64,000 nt of DNA from positions 186,001 to 250,000 of the forward strand of contig NZ_JAFCLZ010000006.1 in NCBI RefSeq assembly GCF_018130165.1, in the 5' to 3' direction. This document shows positions 8,479-18,874 of this stretch, in pieces (positions within the stretch are counted from its first letter, which is position 1; every line of letters begins with the position of its first letter). The position numbers and the translations under genes were made by a program. Source of the DNA: Bradyrhizobium sp. JYMT SZCCT0180 (lineage in GTDB: Bacteria > Pseudomonadota > Alphaproteobacteria > Rhizobiales > Xanthobacteraceae). Under the pieces are notes generated by a model, which was not told where the DNA came from, did no database searches, and saw only the letters and a list, made by a program, of their open reading frames with translations.

Positions 8479-10260
8479 ATGACCTACCGCGCGCCGATCA
8501 ACGACATCCTGCTTGCCCTCAACCATGGCGCCGGCCTCAAGGCCGCCGTGCAGGCCGGTCACTACGGCGATTTCGACGGCGATATTACCGCGGCCGTGCT
8601 GGAGGAAGCCGGCAAATTCGCTTCCGACGTGCTGGCGCCCCTGAACACGGTGGGCGACGAACACGGCATCAAGCTCGCCGACAACAAGGTGACGACCGCG
8701 CCCGGCTGGCCGGATGCGTACCAGCGCTGGATCGCGGGCGGATGGAACGCGGTGTCGGGCCCGGAAGATTTCGGCGGCCAGGGCCTGCCGATGGCGATCA
8801 ACGCCGCCTGCACCGAAATCTGGAGCGCGTCGAACATCGCCTTCGGCCTCTGCCCGCTGCTGACGCTCTCGGCGATCGAGGCGCTCGACGCCCATGGCAG
8901 CGAGGAGCTGAAAAAGATCTATCTGGAAAAACTGGTGTCGGGTGAATGGACCGGCACCATGCAGCTCACCGAACCCCAAGCGGGCTCCGACGTCGGCGCG
9001 CTGCGCACCCGCGCCGAGCGCGCACCAGACGGCAGCTATCGCATCAAAGGCACAAAGATCTTCATCACCTATGGTGACCACGACATGACCGATAACATCG
9101 TGCATTTCGTGCTGGCACGTTTGCCCGATGCCCCCGCAGGCACCAAAGGCATCTCTCTCTTTCTTATTCCAAAATTCCTCGTCAATGCCGACGGCTCGCT
9201 CGGCGCGCAGAACGACATCTACCCGAGCGGCGTCGAGCACAAGCTCGGCATGCATGCTTCGCCAACCTGCACCATGACGATGGGCGATAAGGGCGGCGCG
9301 ATCGGTTATTTGATCGGCGAAGAAAACCGCGGCATGCTCTGCATGTTCACGATGATGAACCAGGCCCGCCTCGGCGTCGGCCTCGAGGGCGTCGGCATCG
9401 CTGACCGCGCCTATCAGCAGGCGCTGGCCTATGCGCAGGAGCGTCGCCAGGGCCGTGCCGTCGGCGCCAAGGGCGACGGGATGGACGCGATTATTGTGCA
9501 TCCCGACGTCAAGCGCATGTTGCTGCAAATGCGCGCCATGACGGCCGCCGCGCGCACCATTTGCTACGCCACCGCGGTGGCGCTCGATGTCTCAGTGCGC
9601 GCCAAGGACGCCAAGGTGCGCAGCGACGCCGCCGCCCGCGGCGCGCTGCTGACGCCGATTGCAAAAGCCTTCTCCACCGATATCGGCAATGAGGTGGCCT
9701 ATCTCGGCGTGCAGGTTCACGGCGGCATGGGCTTCATCGAGGAGACCGGCGCCGCCCAGCACTATCGCGACGCGCGCATCACCTCGATCTATGAGGGCAC
9801 CAACGGCATCCAGTCGATCGACCTCGTGACGCGAAAACTCGCCGCCAATGGCGGCGCGTCGGTCTGGGCCCTGATCGACGAGCTCTCCGGCATCGTCAAG
9901 CAGGTCGAGCTTTCGAACGATCCGGCCTTCGGCACCACGGGCGCAAAACTGCGCGACGCGCTCGGCTCGCTGGAGCGCTCCAGCAAATGGCTGCTGGGGA
10001 AGGTCGCCTCCGCGCCGAACGACGCGCTCGCGGGTGCGACACCCTATTTGCGGCTGTTCGGCTCGACGCTCGGCGGCTGCATGCTGGCCGGCGAGGCGCT
10101 CGCCGCCAAGAGCAATGGCGAGAGCGGCGATCCGCAGCGCTACGTCACGCTGGCGAGGTTCTTTGCCGAAAACATTTCGGTGCAGGCCACCTCGCTGGAA
10201 AAGACCGTCATCGACAGCGCCGACGCCGTCAACGGCGCCGATGCGGTGTTGCTGGCATAG
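8479..10260 (+). CDS. Large acyl-CoA dehydrogenase (DmdC-type architecture)
   Basis: A 593-residue FAD enzyme that oxidises an acyl-CoA to its enoyl form. It is longer than ordinary 380-residue acyl-CoA dehydrogenases and carries the extra C-terminal domain typical of the group containing 3-methylmercaptopropionyl-CoA dehydrogenase. Signatures include LTEPQAGSDVGALRT (FAD/substrate loop), VQVHGGMGFIEE, and the catalytic-base segment YEGTNGIQ with E439. The ATG at 8479 opens with the family's usual N-terminus (MTYRAPINDIL). A longer in-frame extension to 8164 passes through a repeat and is not coding. The substrate cannot be read from sequence: long-chain acyl-CoA and methylmercaptopropionyl-CoA are both possible. 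A C-S lyase gene follows 68 bp downstream. Confidence 0.9.
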   Translation: MTYRAPINDILLALNHGAGLKAAVQAGHYGDFDGDITAAVLEEAGKFASDVLAPLNTVGDEHGIKLADNKVTTAPGWPDAYQRWIAGGWNAVSGPEDFGGQGLPMAINAACTEIWSASNIAFGLCPLLTLSAIEALDAHGSEELKKIYLEKLVSGEWTGTMQLTEPQAGSDVGALRTRAERAPDGSYRIKGTKIFITYGDHDMTDNIVHFVLARLPDAPAGTKGISLFLIPKFLVNADGSLGAQNDIYPSGVEHKLGMHASPTCTMTMGDKGGAIGYLIGEENRGMLCMFTMMNQARLGVGLEGVGIADRAYQQALAYAQERRQGRAVGAKGDGMDAIIVHPDVKRMLLQMRAMTAAARTICYATAVALDVSVRAKDAKVRSDAAARGALLTPIAKAFSTDIGNEVAYLGVQVHGGMGFIEETGAAQHYRDARITSIYEGTNGIQSIDLVTRKLAANGGASVWALIDELSGIVKQVELSNDPAFGTTGAKLRDALGSLERSSKWLLGKVASAPNDALAGATPYLRLFGSTLGGCMLAGEALAAKSNGESGDPQRYVTLARFFAENISVQATSLEKTVIDSADAVNGADAVLLA

Positions 10261-10328
10261 GCCATCCCACCATCCAACCAGGCGCATCAGGCGCCGCAAG
10301 AGCTACCAACGCAGGAGCCACAGTCCCG

Positions 10329-11510
10329 ATGTCTGATTTCGATCGCGTTATTAATCGCCGCGGCACGCACGCGTCGAAATGGGACATGATGGCCAAGAAT
10401 TCGGGGATCACGGCAGCGGACGGAATTCCGATGTGGGTCGCCGACATGGATTTTGCGGCGCCTCCCGGCGTCACGGAAGCACTGTCCACGCTCGTTATCC
10501 GCGGCGTCCATGGTTATTATGCCGACACCGGCAGCTGGGCGGCAGCGCTCGCCGAATGGATGGCGCGCCGGCATGATCTCGCGATCGACCCGGCCTGGGT
10601 CAGCCCGACGCCCGGCGTCGTCTCGGGCCTCGGTCTGATCCTGCAGGCTGTCACCGAAGTGGGCGATGAGGTCGTGCTGTTTCCACCGGCCTATCATGCC
10701 TTCCGCAAGATCATTCTCGCCAATGAGCGACGCATCCTCGATGCGCAGCTGGTCCTGCGTCAGGGCCGCTACGAGATGGACCTCGATGCGCTGGGAAAAC
10801 AACTCACGCCGCGAACCAAAATTGTCTTCTTCTGCAGCCCGCACAATCCGGGCGGCACCGTGTGGTCATCGGAGGAGATCCGTGCCCTCGCCGCCTTCTG
10901 CGCCGAACGCAATCTGATTCTGGTTTCCGACGAGATCCATTGCGACCTGTTGCTGGGCGGCGTCAAACACACGCCGACGCTGTCAGCCGCCCCCGAGATC
11001 GCCGATCGCCTGATCACCTGCCTTGCCGCGACCAAGACCTTCAATCTCGCCGGCGCCCATGTCGGCGCCTGCGTCACGTCGAACCCGGTTTTGAAGCAGC
11101 GGATCGACGCGCGGATCGCGGCAAGCGGGCTCGCCTCCTACAACGCCTTCGGCATGATCGCGACCGAGGCGGCCTGGCGAACCGGCGAGGCCTGGCTCGA
11201 TGCGCTGCTGCCCTATCTCGCCGGCAATCGCGATACGCTCACCACACGAATAGAAAAAGCCGCGCCCGGCGCACGTTCGATGCGGCTCGATGCGACCTAT
11301 CTCGCCTGGGTCGATTTCTCCGGAACGGGACTAGCGGCTGCGGACGTTGCCGCGCGGGTCAAGGACCGGGCACGCATTTTTGCCAGCCCCGGCGAGCAGT
11401 TTGGGCCCGGCGGTGAAACCTGGCTGCGCTTCAACTTCGCCACGCCGCGTCCGATTCTCACCGAGGCGCTTGATCGGCTCGACGACGCCTTTCGAGACCT
11501 CCGAGCTTAG
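10329..11510 (+). CDS. PLP-dependent C-S beta-lyase (MalY/PatB family aminotransferase)
   Basis: A 393-residue fold-type I PLP enzyme. Members cleave cystathionine or cysteine conjugates to a thiol, pyruvate and ammonia. The family opening is present (NRRGTHASKWDM, then PMWVADMDF), the PLP lysine is K236 in AATKTFNLAG, and DEIHCDL carries the pyridine-nitrogen aspartate. Length is as expected. The start is an ATG at 10329 with an AGGAG-like site upstream. Frames extending further upstream overlap the dehydrogenase and are spurious. The same-strand dehydrogenase 68 bp upstream may be co-transcribed, a hint of organosulfur metabolism but no more. Confidence 0.88.
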   Translation: MSDFDRVINRRGTHASKWDMMAKNSGITAADGIPMWVADMDFAAPPGVTEALSTLVIRGVHGYYADTGSWAAALAEWMARRHDLAIDPAWVSPTPGVVSGLGLILQAVTEVGDEVVLFPPAYHAFRKIILANERRILDAQLVLRQGRYEMDLDALGKQLTPRTKIVFFCSPHNPGGTVWSSEEIRALAAFCAERNLILVSDEIHCDLLLGGVKHTPTLSAAPEIADRLITCLAATKTFNLAGAHVGACVTSNPVLKQRIDARIAASGLASYNAFGMIATEAAWRTGEAWLDALLPYLAGNRDTLTTRIEKAAPGARSMRLDATYLAWVDFSGTGLAAADVAARVKDRARIFASPGEQFGPGGETWLRFNFATPRPILTEALDRLDDAFRDLRA

Positions 11511-11525
11511 GCTGCGGATGCGGTC

Positions 11526-12599
11526 TTAACGCAGCGGCATCGGCGGCCTCGGCACCGACGCCAGCTCCGGATCGCTCAGCGTTTCAGCGCTGGTTGGTGA
11601 TTGCGCCTCAAGCTGTCGCGGCACGTAGGGTGCCGAAGTCGCTGACAACGGCGCGGCAGCGGCCGACGGCATGGCCTGCTGCCGGACCGGCCGCGGCGGC
11701 ACGGGCGGCGGAGCCGGCGTCCTTGGTGGCGCTATCGCGGCGACTGGCCGCGGCGGCGCCGGCGGCTTTTTGGCTTGCACATTTTGCGCGGCAGATTTCT
11801 CCGAAACCATCGCGACGAGCTGCTGCTGGCTGGCCTTGAGCTGCTCGATGCTGGCCTTGAGCTGTTCGATCTCCCGGCTTGCACTGGCCAGATCGCGCGC
11901 CATCGTCTCGAGCGATTGCGACTGATCAGGCGCGGCGGCGGCCGGCGGGGCTGCAGCGGCTGGCGCCGCTGTCGCAGCGACCTCCGCTGCAGCCGGCGCA
12001 GCAGCAGCTTGCGCTGCAGCTGGCGCCTGGGGCGCCGGTTGTGCCGGTGAAGTATTCGACGTGTCGACATCAGCAGCAGCCAGAACTGGCTGCGCGGTGA
12101 GGCCGGTTTTTTCCGGCGCCTGCGATGATTTCTGCGTAAACAGCGGCGTCCATTCCGCGATTATCCGTTGGGCCGCCTCGGCATGGTAATGCCAGGCCAT
12201 GGCGGCGCCGCCGATACAGCCCGCCAGCAGCAACGCCGTGACGGCACGCATCGCGCGCCTCGCTATCGACGACCTCGGCCGGCGGCGGCTCTTGATCAGG
12301 GCATCTTCGACGGCGGCGGCGCGAAACGTGATTTCATCCACGGCGGTTGCGCGAAACGCGGCGTTGACCGGCGGCACCGCTGCTCCGCCCTGGAATACCG
12401 GTTCGATGTGAGGATGCGGGCCCGAAGGCGCGCGTACGGCATCCGGCGCCGGGCTGGAAAACTCTTCCTCCGCTGGCGCTACCTTGACGGGATCAGGTGT
12501 GACCCTGACGGGATCAGGTGTGACCCTGACGGAATCAGGTGCGACCACGAGGATATCGTGCGGATCATCGGTTGGCTTCGGTTTCTGCATCAATTGCAT
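11526..12599 (-). CDS. Hypothetical single-pass membrane protein with Ala/Pro-rich coiled-coil region
   Basis: I do not recognise a named family. The 357-residue protein has a cytoplasmic N-terminus with a threefold seven-residue PDPVRVT repeat (about 21-42), a basic patch (KSRRRPRSSIARR), one transmembrane helix at about 118-137, and a long Ala/Pro/Gln-rich outer region. Within that is a coiled coil (SREIEQLKASIEQLKASQQQL). The tail is proline-rich. Such proteins are common and poorly characterised in Bradyrhizobium. The ATG at 12599 is chosen for its GGAG site 5 bases upstream; a longer frame lacks support. It converges on the lyase gene with 15 bp between stops. Confidence 0.7.
   Translation of the reverse strand: MQLMQKPKPTDDPHDILVVAPDSVRVTPDPVRVTPDPVKVAPAEEEFSSPAPDAVRAPSGPHPHIEPVFQGGAAVPPVNAAFRATAVDEITFRAAAVEDALIKSRRRPRSSIARRAMRAVTALLLAGCIGGAAMAWHYHAEAAQRIIAEWTPLFTQKSSQAPEKTGLTAQPVLAAADVDTSNTSPAQPAPQAPAAAQAAAAPAAAEVAATAAPAAAAPPAAAAPDQSQSLETMARDLASASREIEQLKASIEQLKASQQQLVAMVSEKSAAQNVQAKKPPAPPRPVAAIAPPRTPAPPPVPPRPVRQQAMPSAAAAPLSATSAPYVPRQLEAQSPTSAETLSDPELASVPRPPMPLR
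12486..12548. repeat. Three tandem 21-bp units inside the membrane-protein gene
   Basis: Units at 12486-12506 and 12507-12527 are identical and the third (12528-12548) has three changes. Each encodes seven residues (PDPVRVT-like), so gain or loss of a unit keeps the frame. Confidence 0.85.
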
Positions 12600-12827
12600 C
12601 GGCGCTCCGTACTCGATCCGCCCCAAGACTTTGCCTCGAGACTTTGCCCAAGGGTGCCGGCGGATTTGCGTGAGATCGACGACTTCCAGCCCCGGACTTC
12701 CCCAACACGTCCGTTCCCTTACCTCATTCCGGTTTGACCAAAGCAAGGCAGTACCATGGAGAGGTTGCGGCCGCGGGAACTCGGCCCGCGGCGCCACGCC
12801 CGTTTCGATCCGCGCAACCGCGCCCGC

Positions 12828-13838
<1,011 letters not shown>

Positions 13839-13868
13839 TCAGCAGCTCATCGCGCCGAATATTGTCGC

Positions 13869-16073
13869 TCATGCCACTTCCGGCAGCCGGGCGAGTAGCT
13901 TGTCGAGCGTGATCGGATAATCGCGCACCCGCACACCGGTCGCGTTGTAGATCGCGTTGGCGATGGCGGCACCGACGCCGCAGATGCCGAGTTCGCCGAC
14001 GCCCTTCGCCTTCATCGGCGACGACATCGGATCGGTCTCGTCGAGGAAGATCACGTCCTGATGCGGAATGTCGGCATGCACGGGCACTTCGTAGCCGGCG
14101 AGGTCATGGTTGACGAAGAAACCGGCGCGCTTGTCAACCGCCAGTTCTTCCATCAGCGCGGCGCCGGCGCCCATCGTCATCGCGCCGATCACCTGGCTGC
14201 GCGCCGATTTGGGGTTGAGGATCCGGCCCGCGGCACACACCGCCAGCATGCGCCGGATCCGCACCTCGGCGGTTGCGGCATCGACGCCAACCTCGACGAA
14301 ATGCGCGCCGAAGGTCGATTGCTGATATTTTTTGCCGAGGTCGCCGAATTCCATCACATCCTCGGCGACGATGCCGCTCTCGCCCGCGGCCTGCGCCAGC
14401 GGCACGCTGCGGTTGCCCGAACGGACCTGCCCGTCGGCGAAATCTACCTCGGTGGAATTGAAACCCAGCTTCTGCGCCACGGCCTCGCGCAGCTTGACGC
14501 ACGCCGCATAGACGCCGGACGTCGAGCTGTTGGCGCCCCATTGCCCGCCCGATCCGGCCGAAACCGGAAAGGTCGAATCGCCGAGGCGTACGATGATCTT
14601 GTCGAGCGGCAGGCCCATCATCTCGGCAGCGGTCTGTGCGATGATGGTGTAGGTGCCGGTGCCGATATCGGTCATGTCGGTCTCGACGACAACGACGCCG
14701 CGGTTGTCGAGCCGCACGCGCGCCGCCGATTTCATCACCGGATTGTTGCGGAAGGCAGCCGCCATGCCGATGCCGACCAGCCATCGCCCGTCACGAACCC
14801 GGCCGGGTGCGGGATTGCGCTTGCTCCAGTCGAAGCGGTTGGCGCCGAGCCCCATGCACGCGATCAGCGGCCGATGCGAATACGCCCGCTCCGGCTTTTC
14901 GGGATCAACCTGGGTGTCGTTAAGGATACGGAACTCGATCGGATCGAGGCCGAGCTTTTCCGCCATCTCGTCGATCGCGATCTCCAGCGCCATCATGCCG
15001 GGCGCCTCGCCCGGCGCGCGCATCGCATTGCCTTCCGGCAGATCGAGCACCGCAAGCCGCGTCGCCGTCATGCGGTTGGCGCCGGCATAGAGCAGCCGCG
15101 TCGCCTGCACCGCAGCCTCCGGCTTGCCGCCGGGCAGGTTGCCGGACCAGCCCTCATGGCCGATGGCCGTGATCTTGCCATCCCTGGTCGCGCCGATACG
15201 GATGCGCTGGATCGTGGCCGGCCGATGCACGGTGTTGTTGAACATCATCGGGCGCGTCAGCGCCACCTTGACCGGCCGCCCGGCCGCGCGGGCGCCCAAT
15301 GCCGCGAGCAACGCATCGGCCCGCACCCACAGCTTGCCGCCGAACCCGCCGCCGATGAAGGGCGATATCAGGCGGACTTTATCCTTGGGCATGCCGAGCG
15401 TCTTGGCCAATTCGCCAACGCTCCAGTCGATCATCTGGTTTGAGGTCCACACGATCAGCTTGTCGCCGTCCCAGGCGGCCATCGAGGCGTGCGGTTCCAT
15501 CATCGCATGGGCGTGATCGGGCGTGGTGTAGGTTGCGTCGAGCTGAACCGGTGCCACGGCGAACGCGCCGGCGAAATCGCCGACCGCGGTATCGGCCGGA
15601 CCGCCGGTGATGCGCGCGGGCTTGCCGGAATCCTTGACCGCTGCGAGATCGAACGCCCCCTCAGCCTTCACGTAATCGACGCGGACCAGTTGCGCGGCGG
15701 CGCGGGCCTGCTCGAAGGTCTCCGCCACCACGAGCGCGATCGCCTGGTGATAATGCTCGATCTCGGGGCCACCGAGCAGCGTGGCGAAGTTGAAGTTGCC
15801 TTTGGCGAGCTTGCCGGCATTGTCGGCCGTGACGATGGCAAGCACGCCGGATGCTGTTTTGGCGGCCGTCAGGTCCATCGAGGCGATCCGGCCCTTGGCA
15901 ATCGCCGAACCGACGACATAGCCGCAGGCCGGATTCGCGATGTTGTCGTGCCGCTCATAGGCATAGGGCGCCGTGCCCGTGGTCTTGAACGGACCATCGA
16001 TGCGGTCCGCGGGCTTGCCGATGATCTTCAACTGGTCGATCGGGTTGGTGGTCGCCGGGGTTTCGAATTTCAT
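13869..16073 (-). CDS. paoC: Aldehyde oxidoreductase, molybdenum-binding subunit (PaoC/YagR-like)
   Basis: The 734-residue catalytic subunit of a xanthine-oxidase-family enzyme that oxidises aldehydes to acids with molybdenum cofactor. It matches the PaoC layout: an N-terminal domain with GKPADRIDGPFKTTGTAPYAYE, cofactor segments FIGGGFGGKLW, MRAPGEAPG and GANSSTSGVYAAC, and the C-terminal catalytic glutamate in KGVGELGICG. It has no export signal of its own, so it would cross by piggy-back on the Tat-tagged small subunit. Its start follows the FAD subunit's stop by 3 bp. The dedicated insertion chaperone gene (paoD) is not adjacent. Confidence 0.9.
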   Translation of the reverse strand: MKFETPATTNPIDQLKIIGKPADRIDGPFKTTGTAPYAYERHDNIANPACGYVVGSAIAKGRIASMDLTAAKTASGVLAIVTADNAGKLAKGNFNFATLLGGPEIEHYHQAIALVVAETFEQARAAAQLVRVDYVKAEGAFDLAAVKDSGKPARITGGPADTAVGDFAGAFAVAPVQLDATYTTPDHAHAMMEPHASMAAWDGDKLIVWTSNQMIDWSVGELAKTLGMPKDKVRLISPFIGGGFGGKLWVRADALLAALGARAAGRPVKVALTRPMMFNNTVHRPATIQRIRIGATRDGKITAIGHEGWSGNLPGGKPEAAVQATRLLYAGANRMTATRLAVLDLPEGNAMRAPGEAPGMMALEIAIDEMAEKLGLDPIEFRILNDTQVDPEKPERAYSHRPLIACMGLGANRFDWSKRNPAPGRVRDGRWLVGIGMAAAFRNNPVMKSAARVRLDNRGVVVVETDMTDIGTGTYTIIAQTAAEMMGLPLDKIIVRLGDSTFPVSAGSGGQWGANSSTSGVYAACVKLREAVAQKLGFNSTEVDFADGQVRSGNRSVPLAQAAGESGIVAEDVMEFGDLGKKYQQSTFGAHFVEVGVDAATAEVRIRRMLAVCAAGRILNPKSARSQVIGAMTMGAGAALMEELAVDKRAGFFVNHDLAGYEVPVHADIPHQDVIFLDETDPMSSPMKAKGVGELGICGVGAAIANAIYNATGVRVRDYPITLDKLLARLPEVA

Positions 16074-16076
16074 GGT

Positions 16077-17027
16077 CTATCCCCTCGCCTCTGCCAGCAC
16101 CGCGCCGAGCGTCCGCTCGGCCAGCAGCAGCTTGAAGGCGTTCTCATGTGTAGGTTTGGCGTCGGTGAGCAGTTTTGCCGTCACGGCTTTCGCGCCGCGC
16201 GGCAGTTCGACCTCGGCGGCTTCGACGCGCCACGGCTTGTGGGCGACGCCGCCGAGCGCGACGCACCCGCTTCCGTCGCGCTGCACGATGGCGGCGACCG
16301 AGACCAGGGCGAACGCATAAGACGCGCGGTCACGCACCTTGCGATAGATCTGCTTGCCGCCAACGGGTTTCGGCAACGTCACGGCGGTGATCAGTTCGCC
16401 CGGCGCCAGTGAGGTCTCAACCTCGGGCGTACTGCCGGGCAGCCGGTGGAATTCCGCGATCGGAATTTTCCGCGCCGCTCCATCGGGCTGAATCGTTTCC
16501 ACCGTGGCGTCGAGCGCGCGCATGGCCACCGCCATGTCGCTCGGATGGGTCGCGATGCACGCTTCGCTGGCGCCGATCACGGCGTGCTGACGGCTGAAGC
16601 CGCCGATCGCCGAACAGCCGCTGCCGGGCTGGCGTTTGTTGCAGGGCTGGTTGGTGTCGTAGAAATAGGGGCAGCGGGTCCGCTGCAGCATATTGCCCGC
16701 GGTCGTCGCCTTGTTGCGCAACTGGCCCGAAGCGCCGGCGAGCAGCGCGCGCGACAGCACGCCGTAATCGCGCCGCACCCGTTCGTGCGCGGCAAGATCG
16801 GTGTTGCGCACCAGTGCGCCCACCCGCAGTCCGCCATCGGCGGTCGGCTCGATCCTGTCGAGCCCGAGACGGTTGACGTCGATCAGATGCGCCGGCGTCT
16901 CGATTTCGAGCTTCATCAGGTCGAGCAGGTTGGTACCACCAGCGATGAATTTGGCGCCCTGCTTGCGTGCAGCCGCGGCGGCGGCCTCGGCCGGCGAATT
17001 GGCGCGCTCATAGGTAAAGGATCTCAT
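16077..17027 (-). CDS. paoB: Aldehyde oxidoreductase, FAD subunit with 4Fe-4S loop (PaoB/YagS-like)
   Basis: This 316-residue subunit carries electrons through FAD. The FAD-binding motif [11 protein letters not shown] lies near residue 30 and [15 protein letters not shown] near 120. It is followed by a cysteine cluster ([18 protein letters not shown]) matching the extra 4Fe-4S loop known from Escherichia coli PaoB and absent from ordinary xanthine dehydrogenases. The ATG at 17027 overlaps the small-subunit stop as ATGA. Confidence 0.9.
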   Translation of the reverse strand: MRSFTYERANSPAEAAAAAARKQGAKFIAGGTNLLDLMKLEIETPAHLIDVNRLGLDRIEPTADGGLRVGALVRNTDLAAHERVRRDYGVLSRALLAGASGQLRNKATTAGNMLQRTRCPYFYDTNQPCNKRQPGSGCSAIGGFSRQHAVIGASEACIATHPSDMAVAMRALDATVETIQPDGAARKIPIAEFHRLPGSTPEVETSLAPGELITAVTLPKPVGGKQIYRKVRDRASYAFALVSVAAIVQRDGSGCVALGGVAHKPWRVEAAEVELPRGAKAVTAKLLTDAKPTHENAFKLLLAERTLGAVLAEARG

Positions 17028-17686
17028 GCCTGTCTCCCGGCGACTTCGCTGATGGCTTCGGCGATGTTGGAATAGGCGCCGCAGCGGCAGATGTTGCCGC
17101 TCATGCGCTCGCGCAACTCGGCATTGGTGAGCTGCGGGACTGCGTTCAGATCGGCGCTGACATGGCTCGGAATACCCGCCTTGATCTCGTCGAGCACAGC
17201 GACCGCCGAGCAGATCTGCCCGGGCGTGCAATAGCCGCATTGATAGCCGTCATGCTTGACGAAGGCCGTCTGCATCGGATGCATGTTCTCGGGCGTGCCG
17301 AGGCCCTCGATGGTGGTGACGCTCTCGCCCTCGTGCATCACCGCCAGCGTCAGGCATGAATTGATCCTGCGACCACCGACGATCACCGTGCATGCGCCGC
17401 ACTGGCCGTGATCGCAGCCCTTCTTGGTGCCGGTAAAATGCAAATTCTCGCGCAACGCATCGAGCAGCGTGGTCCGCGTATCGACCTCGAGCTCGCGCAT
17501 CCTGCCGTTCAGGTTGAAGGACACTTTCGACATCACCGGGGCTCCGGAAACCGCAGGCTTCAGGGCGATCTCGGCCTTGGCCACAAAGGTCGACGTCGTC
17601 ACCCCGAGGGCCGGCGCCGTGAGAGAAGCGGCGCCGACCACCAACAGGTCGCGCCGAGAGAATCTGAAATCACCGGGGCTTCGCAT
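17024..17686 (-). CDS. paoA: Aldehyde oxidoreductase, Tat-exported 2Fe-2S subunit (PaoA/YagT-like)
   Basis: The 220-residue iron-sulfur subunit. A twin-arginine signal ([13 protein letters not shown]) at about residues 10-22 shows export of the folded complex to the periplasm. Two 2Fe-2S motifs follow: the plant-ferredoxin type ([13 protein letters not shown], then NSCL) and the C-terminal helical type (QCGYCTPGQ, then GNICRCGAY). The start at 17686 places the Tat motif near the N-terminus; an upstream start at 17737 is less likely. It is the first gene of the paoABC operon and diverges from a LysR regulator. Confidence 0.92.
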   Translation of the reverse strand: MRSPGDFRFSRRDLLVVGAASLTAPALGVTTSTFVAKAEIALKPAVSGAPVMSKVSFNLNGRMRELEVDTRTTLLDALRENLHFTGTKKGCDHGQCGACTVIVGGRRINSCLTLAVMHEGESVTTIEGLGTPENMHPMQTAFVKHDGYQCGYCTPGQICSAVAVLDEIKAGIPSHVSADLNAVPQLTNAELRERMSGNICRCGAYSNIAEAISEVAGRQA

Positions 17687-17827
17687 GCCATCAATCCCTT
17701 TTTGCCGCTTCGCTCGTTCGCCCGCCTCGTCCACCAACGCCGATCATGATCCGGGGTTGCGCGCAGCCGACATCGCGCAGGTCACGACCGCGTGCCTTCA
17801 GGGATTTAACGGGTGCAACGCCGCCGG

Positions 17828-17839
17828 ATTAGGCCTAAT
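17828..17839. promoter_or_regulatory. Palindrome ATTAGGCCTAAT in the pao/lysR divergent promoter
   Basis: A perfect 12-bp palindrome lies 33 bp before the LysR start and about 140 bp before paoA. LysR proteins usually bind T-N11-A dyads near their own promoter, so this is a reasonable operator candidate. Function is inferred from position and symmetry. Confidence 0.5.
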
Positions 17840-17871
17840 AATCGGCATGGACTTATGAAACAGGCTCATGA

Positions 17872-18765
17872 ATGCTCGGCAAAAACACCAACGACCTCAT
17901 GGCGTTCCTGGCCGTGGCGCGCGAACGCAGCTTTACGCGGGCGGCAGCACAGCTCGGGGTTTCGCAATCGGCGCTCAGTCACACCATTCGAGGACTGGAA
18001 GAGCGGCTCGGCTTGCGCTTGTTGACCCGCACCACCCGCAGCGTGGCGCCGACCGAAGCCGGCGAGCGGTTGATTCGAACCGTCGGTCCCAAATTTGAAC
18101 AGATCGACTCGGAACTATCGGCGCTGACCGAATTGCGGGAAAAACCCGCCGGCACCATCCGGATCACAACCGGCGAACATGCCGCGCAGGCCATTCTTTG
18201 GCCGGCGCTAACGACGCTGCTGCCGAATTATCCCGATATCAAGGTCGAACTGATGATCGACTACGGCCTCACCGATATCGTCGCGGAACGATACGATGCC
18301 GGCGTCCGTCTCGGCGAACAGGTGGCCAAGGACATGATCGCGGTGCGGATCGGGCCGGACTTCTGCATGGCGGTGGTCGGCGCGCCCGCCTATTTCGAGC
18401 GAAAGCCCGTGCCGAAGAAGCCGCAGGACCTCACCGCCCACGACTGCATCAACATCCGCCTGCCGACCTATGGCGGGATCTACGCCTGGGAATTCGAAAA
18501 ACGCGGCCGAGAACTGAAGGTGCGGGTCGATGGTCCCTTGGTGTTCAACAACATCGCGCTGCGCACGAACGCGGTACTGGCGGGGCACGGCCTCGCCTAT
18601 CTGCCGGAAGACCAGGTGAAGCCGTACCTTGCCGACGGGCGGCTGGTCCGCGTGCTCGACGACTGGTGCGCGCCGTTTCCGGGCTATCATCTTTATTACC
18701 CGAGCCGCCGCCAGCAATCGCCGGCGTTTGCGGTGCTGGTGGAAGCGTTGCGTTACCGGGGCTGA
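17872..18765 (+). CDS. LysR-family transcriptional regulator
   Basis: A 297-residue regulator with an N-terminal winged helix-turn-helix (SFTRAAAQLGVSQSALSHTIRGLEERLG) and a C-terminal periplasmic-binding-like effector domain from about residue 90, the normal LTTR layout. Divergence from paoABC across about 185 bp suggests it controls those genes, probably in response to an aldehyde or related compound. An ATG four bases upstream is in another frame and is not the start. Confidence 0.93.
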   Translation: MLGKNTNDLMAFLAVARERSFTRAAAQLGVSQSALSHTIRGLEERLGLRLLTRTTRSVAPTEAGERLIRTVGPKFEQIDSELSALTELREKPAGTIRITTGEHAAQAILWPALTTLLPNYPDIKVELMIDYGLTDIVAERYDAGVRLGEQVAKDMIAVRIGPDFCMAVVGAPAYFERKPVPKKPQDLTAHDCINIRLPTYGGIYAWEFEKRGRELKVRVDGPLVFNNIALRTNAVLAGHGLAYLPEDQVKPYLADGRLVRVLDDWCAPFPGYHLYYPSRRQQSPAFAVLVEALRYRG

Positions 18766-18874
18766 AGGGCAGCCCGTCCAGCGGCAGGGCTTTGGGCGGC
18801 CGCCCTGAATTCACCGTCATCCAGATGTCATCGAATGCGCCAACAGCTTGCTGAACACACATTCGAGGGCACCG

